In this document: in pieces, positions 1-8,240 of the stretch | Layout of the letters: every line of letters begins with the position of its first letter | Position numbering within the stretch: the first letter of the stretch is position 1 | Assembly: GCA_036732025.1 (NCBI GenBank) | Contig: DAINDE010000021.1 | Location: forward strand, 1-64,000 | Origin: SSSZ01 sp036732025 | Lineage (GTDB): Bacteria; Pseudomonadota; Gammaproteobacteria; Burkholderiales; Rhodocyclaceae | Direction of reading: 5' to 3' | Length of the DNA: 64,000 nt | The notes under the pieces: generated by a model | Seen by the model: the letters and a program-made list of their open reading frames with translations, nothing else | Told to the model about the DNA's origin: nothing | The model's database searches: none | Program-made: the position numbers and the translations under genes

Positions 1-1678
1 GGGTGATGTCGCCGCCGTAGCACTTGGCCAGCACGTCCTTGCGCAGGGCCTTGACGTTTTCCCGGGCGATGATGTGGGAGCCGATGGCGGCCTGGATGGC
101 CACGTCGTACATCTGGCGCGGGATCAGCTCGCGCATCTTGGAAGCAAGCTCGCGGCCCCGGTACTGGGAATTGGCCCGGTGCACGATGAGGGAGAGGGCA
201 TCCACCCGGTCGCCGTTGATCAGCACGTCGAGCTTGACCACGTCCGCCGCCCGGTATTCCTTGAAATCGTAGTCGAGGGAGGCATAGCCCCGGGAGCAGG
301 ATTTCAGCTTGTCGAAGAAATCCATCACCACCTCGGCCATCGGCATTTCATAGACCAGCTTCACCTGGCGGCCGTGGTAGTGCATGTCCACCTGATTGCC
401 ACGCTTCTGGTTGCACAGCGTGATGACGGCCCCGAGGTAGTCCTGGGGCACGAAGATAGTGGCCGTGATGATCGGCTCGCGGATCTCGTCGACCTTGCCG
501 ATCTCGGGCAGCTTGGAGGGGTTCTCCACCTGGATCAGGGTGCCGTCCCGCTGCACCACTTCATAGACGACGGTGGGCGCGGTAGTGATCAGATCCTGGT
601 CGAACTCCCGCTCCAGGCGCTCCTGGACGATCTCCATGTGCAAGAGGCCGAGGAAGCCGCAGCGGAAGCCGAAGCCCAGGGCCTGGGAGACCTCCGGTTC
701 ATACTGCAGCGAAGCGTCGTTGAGCTTCAGTTTTTCCAGGGATTCCCGCAGGGAGTCGTACTGGTTGGCTTCCACCGGATAAAGCCCGGCGAAGACCTGG
801 GGCTTGATCTCCTTGAAGCCCGGCAAGGGCGCGGCCGCCTTGCGCTCGCTGTGGGTGATGGTATCGCCCACCTTGGCCGCCTTCAGTTCCTTGATGCCGG
901 CGATGACGAAGCCCACCTCGCCGGCCCGCAGCACCTCGCGCTGCAGGGACTTGGGCGTGAATACGCCCACCTGCTCGCACAACTGGTTGGCGCCGGTGGC
1001 CATGAAATGGAGCTTGTCCTTGGGGCGGATTTCGCCATCCACCACCCGGACCAGCATGACCACGCCCACGTAATTGTCAAACCAGGAGTCGATGATGAGC
1101 GCCTTGAGCGGCGCACCCACGTCGCCCTTGGGTGGCGGCACCTTGGCGATCACCGCCTCCAGGATGTCCTCCACGCCCAGGCCGGTCTTGGCGGAGGCCA
1201 GCACGGCCTCGGAAGCGTCAATGCCGATGACGTCCTCGATCTCGCTGCGGGCATTGTCCGGGTCGGCGGAGGGCAGGTCGATCTTGTTGAGCACCGGCAG
1301 CACCTCGACCCCCAGTTCGATGGCCGTGTAGCAGTTGGCCACGGTCTGAGCCTCGACGCCCTGGGAGGCATCCACCACCAGCAGCGCCCCTTCGCAGGCG
1401 GAAAGGGAGCGGGAAACCTCATAGGAGAAATCCACGTGCCCCGGGGTATCGATCAGGTTCAGGTTATAGACCTTGCCGTCCCGGGCTTTGTATTCGAGGG
1501 CCGCCGTCTGGGCCTTGATGGTGATGCCCCGCTCGCGCTCGATGTCCATGGAATCGAGCACCTGTTCCTCCATCTCCCGGTCGGACAGCCCGCCGCAGAG
1601 ATGGATGATGCGGTCGGCCAGCGTCGATTTGCCATGGTCGATATGGGCGATGATGGAGAAATTGCGGATATGGTCCAT
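1..1678 (-). CDS. lepA: Elongation factor 4 (LepA), 3' end outside the window
   Basis: Ribosome-associated translational GTPase that back-translocates or remodels stalled ribosomes; cytoplasmic, membrane-associated under some conditions. The protein opens MDHIRNFSIIAHIDHGKST, so the P-loop (AHIDHGKST, residues 11-19) is at the extreme N-terminus as in all LepA proteins. The G-domain DTPGH and NKIDLP motifs follow. The last codons seen encode VLAKCYGGDI, the LepA-specific C-terminal signature, so only about 40 residues are missing. It is last in the leftward run rseC-mucD-glutaredoxin-lepA. There is no Shine-Dalgarno sequence before the ATG; a hairpin with a T-run lies directly upstream. Confidence 0.97.
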   Translation of the reverse strand, partial: MDHIRNFSIIAHIDHGKSTLADRIIHLCGGLSDREMEEQVLDSMDIERERGITIKAQTAALEYKARDGKVYNLNLIDTPGHVDFSYEVSRSLSACEGALLVVDASQGVEAQTVANCYTAIELGVEVLPVLNKIDLPSADPDNARSEIEDVIGIDASEAVLASAKTGLGVEDILEAVIAKVPPPKGDVGAPLKALIIDSWFDNYVGVVMLVRVVDGEIRPKDKLHFMATGANQLCEQVGVFTPKSLQREVLRAGEVGFVIAGIKELKAAKVGDTITHSERKAAAPLPGFKEIKPQVFAGLYPVEANQYDSLRESLEKLKLNDASLQYEPEVSQALGFGFRCGFLGLLHMEIVQERLEREFDQDLITTAPTVVYEVVQRDGTLIQVENPSKLPEIGKVDEIREPIITATIFVPQDYLGAVITLCNQKRGNQVDMHYHGRQVKLVYEMPMAEVVMDFFDKLKSCSRGYASLDYDFKEYRAADVVKLDVLINGDRVDALSLIVHRANSQYRGRELASKMRELIPRQMYDVAIQAAIGSHIIARENVKALRKDVLAKCYGGDIT

Positions 1679-1687
1679 GCTGCTAGT

Positions 1688-1714
1688 AAAAAAGGGCGCT
1701 GTCGCGGCGCCCTT
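1688..1714 (-). terminator. Terminator-like hairpin immediately before lepA
   Basis: On the minus strand GGGCGC and GCGCCC (6-bp GC stem, extendable by A-T pairs) flank a 7-nt loop and are followed by six T. It lies between the glutaredoxin-like gene stop and the lepA ATG, and its T-run ends 9 nt before that ATG. No promoter can fit between the two, so lepA transcripts must read through it. It is therefore either an attenuator or a structured U-rich translation start region. Confidence 0.7.
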
Positions 1715-1737
1715 CCCGGTTCGAAAGACCCTGGATT

Positions 1738-1983
1738 CTAGCGGATTCCGGCCAAATATTCACGGACTTTGGGCTCGTCCAGGAAGTAGTGGCAAAGCAC
1801 CGTTTCGCCATGCAGAAGGACTGGGACCAGTTCGTCGTAACGTGCTTCCAGCGCCGGGTCGGCATCCACGTCCACCACCTCGACGGCGGCATCAAACTCG
1901 GCGGCCAGGGGCGCCACCGCCACCTCCATGTCATGACAGAGGTGGCAGTAGCTGCGGCTGACCAGGGTCAGTTCAATTGCCAT
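1738..1983 (-). CDS. Glutaredoxin family protein (thioredoxin fold)
   Basis: An 81-residue protein with an N-terminal beta strand followed by the redox motif Y-C-H-L-C (CxxC, residues 13-16) and a thioredoxin/glutaredoxin fold ending in a conserved PV segment (VPVLLHG). This matches the short glutaredoxin-like family (DUF836) often found between mucD and lepA in betaproteobacteria. Its start overlaps the end of the upstream protease gene by 11 bp, so translation is probably coupled. The substrate is unknown; a role in thiol repair during envelope or oxidative stress is inferred from context only. Confidence 0.85.
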   Translation of the reverse strand: MAIELTLVSRSYCHLCHDMEVAVAPLAAEFDAAVEVVDVDADPALEARYDELVPVLLHGETVLCHYFLDEPKVREYLAGIR

Positions 1984-3391
1984 TCAGCCCCTTGATGGTA
2001 ATGAAGGTCTGCATCTCGCCCCGGCGAACGAGCAGCGTGACATTGGCGTTCTTGTCGAACTGCGCCAGCAGCTTGTTGAACTGCTCCACCGTCTTGATCT
2101 CGGTGGTGGCGCCCTTGCTGATGACCGCCAGGATGATGTCGCCGGGACGCAGATCGGCCCGGGAGGTGCCGCCGCGGACGTCCTCGATGAGCAGGCCGTT
2201 GTTAAGCTTGAGCTGCTGTTTCTGTTCGGCGGAAAGTTCGCTGACCACCAGTCCCAGGCGATTCGCCGCCTGCTCAGAGGGCTTTGCACCCCGTCCTGCC
2301 CGACCGGCAGCGACCTTTTCCTCCTGAACCTCGCCGACGGTGATGGCGATGTCGCGGGTGGCCCCCTTGCGCCACACCTGGACGACCGAGCGGGTTCCCG
2401 GCTTGGTATTACCCACGAGCCGCGGCAAATCCGCGGAAGCATTGATTGCCTTGCCGTCGAACTTGAGGATGACGTCGCCGGCCTCGAGGCCGGCTTTCTC
2501 CGCCGGACTGCCCTTCTCCACGGCATTGACGATGGCGCCCATGGGCTTGGCCAGCCCCAGGGAATCGGCCAGTTCCTTGCTCACTTCCTGGATGACCACG
2601 CCCAACCGGCCGCGGCTGACCTTGCCATGGGCGCGCAACTGGTTTTGCACCTCCATGGCGACGTCGATGGGAATGGCGAAGGAGAGCCCCATGTAACCGC
2701 CACTGCGGCTGTAGATCTGGGAATTGATGCCAATCACCTCGCCCCGCATATTGAACAGCGGGCCGCCGGAATTGCCGGGGTTGATGGCCACGTCGGTCTG
2801 GATGAAGGGAACGAAGTTTTCCTGGGGCAGGGACCGCCCCTTGGCGGAAATGATGCCCGCCGTGACCGAGTTGTCGAAACCGAAGGGCGAGCCGATGGCC
2901 ACCACCCATTCCCCGACCTTGGCCTGCGCCGGGTCGCCTAGCCTGACGACGGGCAGCCCGCTGGCCTCGATCTTGATGAGGGCCACGTCGGTCCGCTTGT
3001 CGGCGCCGATGACCTTGGCCTTGAATTCCCGCTTGTCGGTCAGGCGCACGGTAATCTCGTCGGCCGCATCGACCACGTGGGCGTTGGTCAGGATGTAGCC
3101 GTCGGCGCTGATAACAAAGCCGGAACCCAGGGACTTGCTCTCGAATTCCCGCGGCGCCCCGCCTCCCGGCTGACGGGGGATGAAGCGCTTGAAGAACTCG
3201 AACATGGGATCGTCTTCGTCGAAAGGCAGCTGGGGAGTGCTGCGACCCCGGATCACCTGCGTGGTGCTGATGTTAACCACCGCCGCCCCTTGTTTCTCCG
3301 CCAGCTCGGAAAAATCCGGCAGGGGCCGCACATCGGCATAGGTGAAGGCGGCGTAGAAAAGCAGGCAGAAAACGGCCAATAGACGTTTCAT
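1973..3391 (-). CDS. mucD: Periplasmic DegP/MucD-type serine endoprotease
   Basis: A 472-residue HtrA-family protease for misfolded envelope proteins. A signal peptide covers about residues 1-19 (ending TYA before D). The trypsin-like domain carries the triad H105 (NAHVV), D135 (RTDVAL) and S208 (GNSGGP), and two PDZ domains follow (about 270-360 and 380-470). The ATG at 3391 was chosen because it gives the signal peptide and has GGAGG 10 nt upstream; the open frame extends further but has no coding look. It follows rseC in the envelope-stress operon and overlaps the glutaredoxin-like gene. It would normally be sigma-E dependent, which matters because rpoE here is interrupted. Confidence 0.95.
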   Translation of the reverse strand: MKRLLAVFCLLFYAAFTYADVRPLPDFSELAEKQGAAVVNISTTQVIRGRSTPQLPFDEDDPMFEFFKRFIPRQPGGGAPREFESKSLGSGFVISADGYILTNAHVVDAADEITVRLTDKREFKAKVIGADKRTDVALIKIEASGLPVVRLGDPAQAKVGEWVVAIGSPFGFDNSVTAGIISAKGRSLPQENFVPFIQTDVAINPGNSGGPLFNMRGEVIGINSQIYSRSGGYMGLSFAIPIDVAMEVQNQLRAHGKVSRGRLGVVIQEVSKELADSLGLAKPMGAIVNAVEKGSPAEKAGLEAGDVILKFDGKAINASADLPRLVGNTKPGTRSVVQVWRKGATRDIAITVGEVQEEKVAAGRAGRGAKPSEQAANRLGLVVSELSAEQKQQLKLNNGLLIEDVRGGTSRADLRPGDIILAVISKGATTEIKTVEQFNKLLAQFDKNANVTLLVRRGEMQTFITIKGLNGN

Positions 3392-3413
3392 GGATGCAAG
3401 ACCTCCAGGATGG

Positions 3414-3839
3414 CTAAGGACGGTTGATGAGATAGGGACGGAACGCATCTTTTCCAGTCCCGGCCCGGGCTCGCCAACGGGCGATCGCCCAGGCGGCCAG
3501 CAATCCGACTCCCCCACCCCCGATGGCCCCGGGATCCCCACCCCAGGACATGCCCGCCAACGCACCCAGGATCAGTCCGCACAACGGCAGCACATAGGCC
3601 AGGTTGGCGCTGCGCGTCACGGCGCCCTGCGGCACCGCCACGGTCACCGTATCGCCCACCTGGGCTCCGGCGTTCGCCACCCGGTAGGTCCGGGGGCCGG
3701 AACACATCATCTGGGTCAGGCTCTGCCCGCCGCAACCACCCTTTTCGTGGCAGCGCCCGCACCCCCCTTGCGCCACCTCGACGATGGCTTCGTCGCCATC
3801 GACAGCCCGAACCACGGCCCGAATGGTCGTTTCCAGCAT
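3414..3839 (-). CDS. rseC: RseC/MucC family positive regulator of sigma-E
   Basis: A 141-residue inner-membrane protein of the RseC/MucC family. The cytoplasmic N-terminal domain holds a cysteine cluster (C27, C30, C36, in a GCGRCHEKGGCGG context). It is followed by two hydrophobic helices at about 80-100 and 104-122 and a short basic tail. In this family the protein modulates sigma-E activity and Fe-S or redox functions. The ATG at 3839 has GTGAGG upstream, overlapping the rpoE stop, and the gap from rpoE is only 7 bp. Canonically rseA and rseB lie between rpoE and rseC; they are missing here. Confidence 0.88.
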   Translation of the reverse strand: MLETTIRAVVRAVDGDEAIVEVAQGGCGRCHEKGGCGGQSLTQMMCSGPRTYRVANAGAQVGDTVTVAVPQGAVTRSANLAYVLPLCGLILGALAGMSWGGDPGAIGGGGVGLLAAWAIARWRARAGTGKDAFRPYLINRP

Positions 3840-3846
3840 GGCGGCC

Positions 3847-4446
3847 TCACCAGCGCCGATCCGGCGCTGTGTCCAGAAGCGGCCGCAACTTGGAGGCAAC
3901 GGCCTCACGCGCCCGGAATATGCGGGAACGGACCGTGCCGATGGGGCAATTCATGACCTTGGCGATTTCCTCGTAGGAGAGCCCCTCGATCTCGCGCAGC
4001 ACGATGGCCGTGCGTAGCTCTTCGGGCAGGGCATCCATGGCGGCGTTGACGGTTTCGCCGATCTGCTTCGAGAGCAGCAGGCTCTCGGGGGTGTTGATAT
4101 CCCTTAGTTGGTCGCCGTCCTCGAAAGTTTCTGCCTCTTCGCTGTCGAATTCGGTGGTGGTCGGGGCCCGGCGACCCTGGGAAACCAAGTAATTCTTGGC
4201 AGTGTTGATGCCGATGCGATAAAGCCAGGTATAGAAGGCGCTATCGCCACGGAAGGCCGGCAGTGCCCGATATGCCTTGATGAAGGCTTCCTGGGTGACA
4301 TCCTCGACCTCGGCCGGATCACGGATGAAACGCGACAGCAGGCGGCCCAGCTTGCGCTGGTACTTGCTCACCTACTGGTCGAAGGCGTGTTGGTCGCCAC
4401 CTTGCGCCCTCTCGTCCAAGGCCTGGTCTACTTCGCGCTCGCTCAT
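3847..4446 (-). pseudogene. rpoE: RNA polymerase sigma factor RpoE (sigma-E/AlgU), interrupted by an in-frame amber codon
   Basis: ECF sigma factor of the envelope stress response. The reading frame begins at the ATG at 4446 with MSEREVDQ and reaches AFDQ, then meets TAG at 4372-4374. It continues in the same frame with GTG and a perfect sigma-E sequence of 174 residues (VSKYQRKLGRLL, YRALPAFRGDSAFYTWLYR, GTVRSRIFRAREA). Family members read AFDLLV at this point, so the two Leu codons are replaced by CAG-TAG. Total length with the stop (about 199 codons) equals an intact RpoE. Without suppression, only a short form starting at the GTG after the stop could be made, lacking the first helix of region 2. 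The gene may be inactive, attenuated by reinitiation, or affected by a sequence error. No rseA/rseB follows. Confidence 0.75.
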
Positions 4447-4494
4447 GGTCCGCTGCGTTCCCTGGGGGTTGTTATTTGTGAATTCTTCGGCGGG

Positions 4495-4500
4495 AGTATA
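4495..4500 (-). promoter_or_regulatory. Putative -10 element for the rpoE operon
   Basis: TATACT on the minus strand, 49 nt upstream of the rpoE ATG, in the 172-bp region shared with the divergent nadB gene. No good sigma-70 -35 or sigma-E-type GAACTT element is visible at the right distance, so the assignment is tentative. I see no convincing element for nadB other than an AT-rich TATATT near 4581. Confidence 0.35.
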
Positions 4501-4618
4501 ACGCACCCCTCCCCGCTGGGAAGCGCTGTCGCCCCCTTCTTTGTGACCGAGTGTAACGACCCCCGCCGCCCCTCGCATGCTATATTCGCCCAAAAACCAA
4601 CGGTACCCGTAGAACAGC

Positions 4619-6196
4619 GTGAAAACATACGACGTCCTGATTATCGGCAGCGGCCTCGCCGGCCAGTCTGCCGCCCTGCGCCTGGCAGACCGCTGCAAGG
4701 TCGCCATGGTCAGCAAGCGCAGCCTCGAGGACAGCGCCTCCGGCTGGGCCCAGGGCGGCATCGCCGCCGTCCTCGACAGCCAGGACTCCATCGAGGCCCA
4801 TATCCGCGACACGTTTGTTGCCGGCGCCTGGCTCAACGACGAAAGGGCCACCCGCTTCGTGGTGGAAAACGGCCGCCGGGCCATCGAATGGCTGATCGAC
4901 CAGGGCGTACCCTTCACCCAGGACGCTTCCGGCTACCACCTTACCCGCGAAGGCGGCCACAGCGCCCGCCGGGTCATCCATGTCGCCGACGCCACCGGGC
5001 TCGCCGTCCAGGAAACCCTTACCCGCAAGGTCCGCGCCCATCCCAATATCACGGTCCTCGAAGACCACATCGCCATCGACCTCATTACCGGCGCCAAGCT
5101 GGGGCTGCCGGAGAACCGCTGCTATGGTGCCTACGTCCTCGACCGCCACCAGGGCAGGGTGCTGACCATCGGCGCGCCCCATACGATGATCGCCACCGGC
5201 GGCGCCGGCAAGGTCTATCTCTACACCACCAACCCCGACACTTCCACCGGCGACGGCATCGCCATGGCCTGGCGGGCCGGCTGCCGGGTGGCGAACATGG
5301 AGTTCATCCAGTTCCACCCCACCTGCCTCTACCATCCCCAGGCCAAGTCCTTCCTCATTTCCGAGGCAGTGCGGGGTGAAGGCGGGCTGCTCAAGCTGCC
5401 GGACGGAACGCGCTTCATGCCCGACCATGACGAGCGCGCCGAACTGGCACCCCGGGACGTGGTCGCCCGGGCCATCGACTTCGAAATGAAGAAGCGCGGC
5501 CTCGACTGCGTTTTCCTCGACATTTCCCACAAGGGCGAGGAATTCATCCGCGGCCATTTCCCCAACATCCACGCCCGCTGCCTGGAGCTGGGCATCGACA
5601 TCACCCAGGAGCCCATCCCCGTGGTGCCGGCGGCCCATTACACCTGCGGCGGCATCGTCAGCGATCTCCGCGGCCGCACCGACATCCCCGGCCTCTACGT
5701 GGCTGGCGAAGCATCGTGCACAGGTCTGCACGGCGCCAACCGACTGGCCTCCAACTCCCTGCTGGAGTGCCTGGTATTTTCCGAGGCGGCGGTCGCCGAC
5801 ATGCTGGCTGCCAGGCCCCCGGCCCTCCCCCGGCTGCCGCAATGGGACGAAAGCCGGGTGACCGACGCCGACGAAGAAGTGGTCATTTCCCACAACTGGG
5901 ACGAGCTGCGCCGCTTCATGTGGGACTACGTGGGTATCGTGCGCACCAACAAGCGCCTGAAACGGGCCCAGCACCGCATTCGCCTGCTGATGCGGGAAAT
6001 CGACGAGTTCTACGCCAATTTCCGCGTCAGCCACGACCTAATCGAACTGCGCAACCTGGTGGCCACCGCCGACCTCATCGTGCGCTGCGCCATGCGCCGC
6101 AAGGAGAGCCGCGGCCTGCACTTCTCCAGGGATTACCCCGGCACCCTGCCCGAAGCACGCAGTACAACCCTCAGACGGCAGCGTCCTGCCCGCTGA
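4619..6196 (+). CDS. nadB: L-aspartate oxidase NadB
   Basis: FAD-dependent L-aspartate oxidase, which makes iminoaspartate for quinolinate in de novo NAD synthesis; cytoplasmic. It has 525 residues, usual for the family. The N-terminal dinucleotide-binding motif is IIGSGLAGQSAAL (from residue 8). It is followed by the family block SASGWAQGGIAAV and the substrate and flavin regions HTAHR-like (EGGHSARRVIH) and THYTCGGI-like (AHYTCGGIVSD), then the GLHGANRLASNSLLE signature. GTG is the start, giving MKTYDVLIIG. It is divergent from rpoE, the same arrangement as in many proteobacteria, and converges on the YgfX-like gene with a 26-bp overlap. Confidence 0.96.
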   Translation: MKTYDVLIIGSGLAGQSAALRLADRCKVAMVSKRSLEDSASGWAQGGIAAVLDSQDSIEAHIRDTFVAGAWLNDERATRFVVENGRRAIEWLIDQGVPFTQDASGYHLTREGGHSARRVIHVADATGLAVQETLTRKVRAHPNITVLEDHIAIDLITGAKLGLPENRCYGAYVLDRHQGRVLTIGAPHTMIATGGAGKVYLYTTNPDTSTGDGIAMAWRAGCRVANMEFIQFHPTCLYHPQAKSFLISEAVRGEGGLLKLPDGTRFMPDHDERAELAPRDVVARAIDFEMKKRGLDCVFLDISHKGEEFIRGHFPNIHARCLELGIDITQEPIPVVPAAHYTCGGIVSDLRGRTDIPGLYVAGEASCTGLHGANRLASNSLLECLVFSEAAVADMLAARPPALPRLPQWDESRVTDADEEVVISHNWDELRRFMWDYVGIVRTNKRLKRAQHRIRLLMREIDEFYANFRVSHDLIELRNLVATADLIVRCAMRRKESRGLHFSRDYPGTLPEARSTTLRRQRPAR

Positions 6197-6605
6197 AATC
6201 GGCCAGCCAGCGCAGCCAGACCCGCAAGCGCCGAAAGTCCTCGGGGCTGGCGACATCCGGTAACACCACCACCGGAAAGGTGCCGTGCTCGATCCGCAGT
6301 CGGAATACCGTCAACAGGGGATGAACCGAGGCCGGCCCCTCCAGGCTGGCCGGCAGGAACTCCCCTCCGGCCGGCGGCTGGTACTCGAGGCTGCCATCCT
6401 CCCTGAGGCGCAGGGCCTGAGCAGCTATGCGCGTACTCCGCCAGGCCACGGCGCCACTTACGCCCAGCAGGAGCAGCAGTCCGACGGTAGCGACGGGCGG
6501 CCACGCCGGAAGCAGCAGCCCGGCGCCAGCGGCGCCGTGGAGCACCAGTAGCGCCCATCTCAGAAAACGCGAACGGCGCAGTCCGATGGTGATCGGAAAC
6601 TGCAC
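6171..6605 (-). CDS. YgfX-like membrane protein (CptA family)
   Basis: A 144-residue protein with two closely spaced hydrophobic helices (about residues 14-33 and 37-55) and a soluble C-terminal half rich in W, R and L (FRRLRVWLRWLAD). This is the shape of the YgfX/CptA family found beside nadB in many proteobacteria. E. coli YgfX has been described as an inhibitor of cytoskeletal proteins and linked to the SdhE partner; no SdhE homologue is adjacent here. The start is GTG. It sits 24 bp downstream of fabF and is probably co-transcribed. The family assignment rests on architecture and context rather than strong motifs. Confidence 0.6.
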   Translation of the reverse strand: MQFPITIGLRRSRFLRWALLVLHGAAGAGLLLPAWPPVATVGLLLLLGVSGAVAWRSTRIAAQALRLREDGSLEYQPPAGGEFLPASLEGPASVHPLLTVFRLRIEHGTFPVVVLPDVASPEDFRRLRVWLRWLADFSGQDAAV

Positions 6606-6629
6606 CGTTCGTTGCTCCGCCCGGCCGGA

Positions 6630-7862
6630 TCAGACGCGCTTGAAGACCAGGGAGCCGTTGGTTCCGCCGAAGCCGAAGTTGTTCTTGAGGGCTACCTCGA
6701 TCTTCATCTCCCGCGCCGTGTTGGCGCAGTAGTCCAGGTCGCACTCCGGGTCCTGGTTGAAGATGTTGATGGTCGGCGGCGACACCTGGTGGTGGATGGC
6801 CAGCACCGTGAACAGGGATTCGATGCCGCCCGCCCCGCCCAGCAGGTGGCCGGTCATGGACTTGGTGGAATTGACCACCAGTTTGTAGGCAGCGTCGCCG
6901 AAGGCCAGCTTGATGGCATCCGTCTCGTTCTTGTCGCCCAGGGGCGTGGAGGTGCCGTGGGCGTTGAGATAATGGACGTCGGACGGGTTCACGCCGGCGT
7001 TCTTCATGGCCGCCAGCATGCAGCGCTTGGGCCCGTCGGTGTCCGGGGCGGTCATGTGGTAAGCGTCGCCGCTCATGCCGTATCCGGCCAGCTCGGCATA
7101 GATCTTGGCGCCGCGTGCCTTGGCGTGCTCGTACTCTTCCAGCACCAGGACGCCTGCCCCCTCGCCCAGGACGAACCCGTCGCGGTCCTTGTCCCACGGG
7201 CGGCTGGCGGTGGCGGGATCGTCGTTGCGGGTCGACAGGGCCCGGGCGGCGCAAAAGCCGCCGACCCCCAGCGGGGAAACCGTGGATTCGGCGCCACCGG
7301 CGATCATCACGTCGGCGTCGCCGTATTCGATCAGGCGGGCGGCATCGCCGATACAGTGGGTGCCCGTCGTGCAGGCCGTCACCAGGGCAATGTTGGGCCC
7401 CTTGAAGCCGAACATGATCGACAGGTTGCCGGAAATCATGTTGATGATGGAGCCCGGCACGAAGAAGGGCGAAATCTTGCGTACGCCGGCGGCGTTGTAC
7501 TCGTCCTTGGTTTCTTCGATCAACGGCAGTCCGCCGATGCCGGAACCGATGGCGACGCCGATGCGCTCGGCGTCTGCCTGCTCGATGTCGAGCCCGGCGT
7601 CGCGGACGGCCTGGATGCCGGCGGCCATGCCGTAATGGATGAAGGTACCCATGCGCCGGGCATCCTTGGCCGGGAGATAGGTACCGATATCGAAATTCTT
7701 GACCTCGCCGGCAATGCGGGCCGGGAAGGTGGAAGCATCGAAACGGCTGATCAGCCCGATGCCGGAACGGCCGGCGAGCAGGTTCTGCCAAGCCTCTTCA
7801 ACGGTATTTCCAACCGGGCTGACGATGCCCAGACCGGTAACGACGACTCTACGACGCGCCAA
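6630..7862 (-). CDS. fabF: 3-oxoacyl-[ACP] synthase II (FabF)
   Basis: Elongating ketoacyl-ACP synthase of type II fatty acid synthesis; condenses malonyl-ACP with acyl-ACP. The thiolase-fold protein is 410 residues, family-typical. It has the nucleophile Cys in TACTTGTH and the two His residues in NAHGTSTPLGD and SMTGHLLGGAGG. I place the start at TTG (7862): CGGAG lies six bases upstream, the product begins ARRRVVVTGLG like other FabF proteins, and no ATG or GTG fits. It is downstream of acpP, with a strong stem-loop in the 70-bp gap. Confidence 0.96.
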   Translation of the reverse strand: MARRRVVVTGLGIVSPVGNTVEEAWQNLLAGRSGIGLISRFDASTFPARIAGEVKNFDIGTYLPAKDARRMGTFIHYGMAAGIQAVRDAGLDIEQADAERIGVAIGSGIGGLPLIEETKDEYNAAGVRKISPFFVPGSIINMISGNLSIMFGFKGPNIALVTACTTGTHCIGDAARLIEYGDADVMIAGGAESTVSPLGVGGFCAARALSTRNDDPATASRPWDKDRDGFVLGEGAGVLVLEEYEHAKARGAKIYAELAGYGMSGDAYHMTAPDTDGPKRCMLAAMKNAGVNPSDVHYLNAHGTSTPLGDKNETDAIKLAFGDAAYKLVVNSTKSMTGHLLGGAGGIESLFTVLAIHHQVSPPTINIFNQDPECDLDYCANTAREMKIEVALKNNFGFGGTNGSLVFKRV

Positions 7863-7887
7863 GGTTAACTCCGGAGCAAATGCGGCA

Positions 7888-7909
7888 AGGCCGGCCAAGA
7901 GGCCGGCCT
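7888..7909. other. Intercistronic stem-loop between acpP and fabF
   Basis: AGGCCGGCC and GGCCGGCCT form a perfect 9-bp stem with a four-base loop (AAGA on the plus strand). No T-run follows on the minus strand, so it is not a classical terminator. It lies just upstream of the fabF SD. Such hairpins can stabilise or separate the abundant acpP message from the less abundant fabF message; that role is inference. Confidence 0.6.
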
Positions 7910-7933
7910 CGTCCGCTGAAACCTGAGAATGGA

Positions 7934-8170
7934 TTACTTCTTGTGGGCGAGAACGTAATCGACCGCCTGCTGGACCGTGGTGATCTTCTCGGCCTCTTCG
8001 TCGGGGATCTCGCACTCGAATTCTTCTTCGAGGGCCATCACCAGCTCGACGGTGTCCAGAGAATCCGCGCCCAGATCGTCCACGAAGGAAGACTCGTTCT
8101 TGATGTCGGCTTCGTTGACGCCGAGCTGCTCGGCGACGATCTTCTTGACGCGTTCTACGATGTTATCCAT
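7934..8170 (-). CDS. acpP: Acyl carrier protein AcpP
   Basis: A 78-residue acidic four-helix carrier protein that holds acyl chains on 4'-phosphopantetheine during fatty acid, lipid A and cofactor synthesis. The attachment site is S37 in the invariant GADSLDT motif. Its length and the VELVMALEEEF helix II are diagnostic. It lies between fabG and fabF in the fatty acid operon, with AAGGAG upstream of the ATG. Confidence 0.99.
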   Translation of the reverse strand: MDNIVERVKKIVAEQLGVNEADIKNESSFVDDLGADSLDTVELVMALEEEFECEIPDEEAEKITTVQQAVDYVLAHKK

Positions 8171-8240
8171 TGAAAAAACTCCTTCCCCCTACGGGTATGA
8201 AAAACGTTGCGAGTTTACCAAAACCCGGCGGCGCCGGGAA

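Noticed and set aside
74..1741. A 555-codon open frame antisense to lepA
   Set aside because: Translation is composition-driven (His/Gly/Asp-rich), while the minus strand encodes an unmistakable LepA.
3392..3565. Longer start for the DegP/MucD protease
   Set aside because: The extra 58 codons are out-of-frame rseC sequence and would remove the signal peptide from the N-terminus.
4580..6034. A long open frame antisense to nadB
   Set aside because: nadB motifs on the plus strand explain the region; the antisense product has no recognisable feature.
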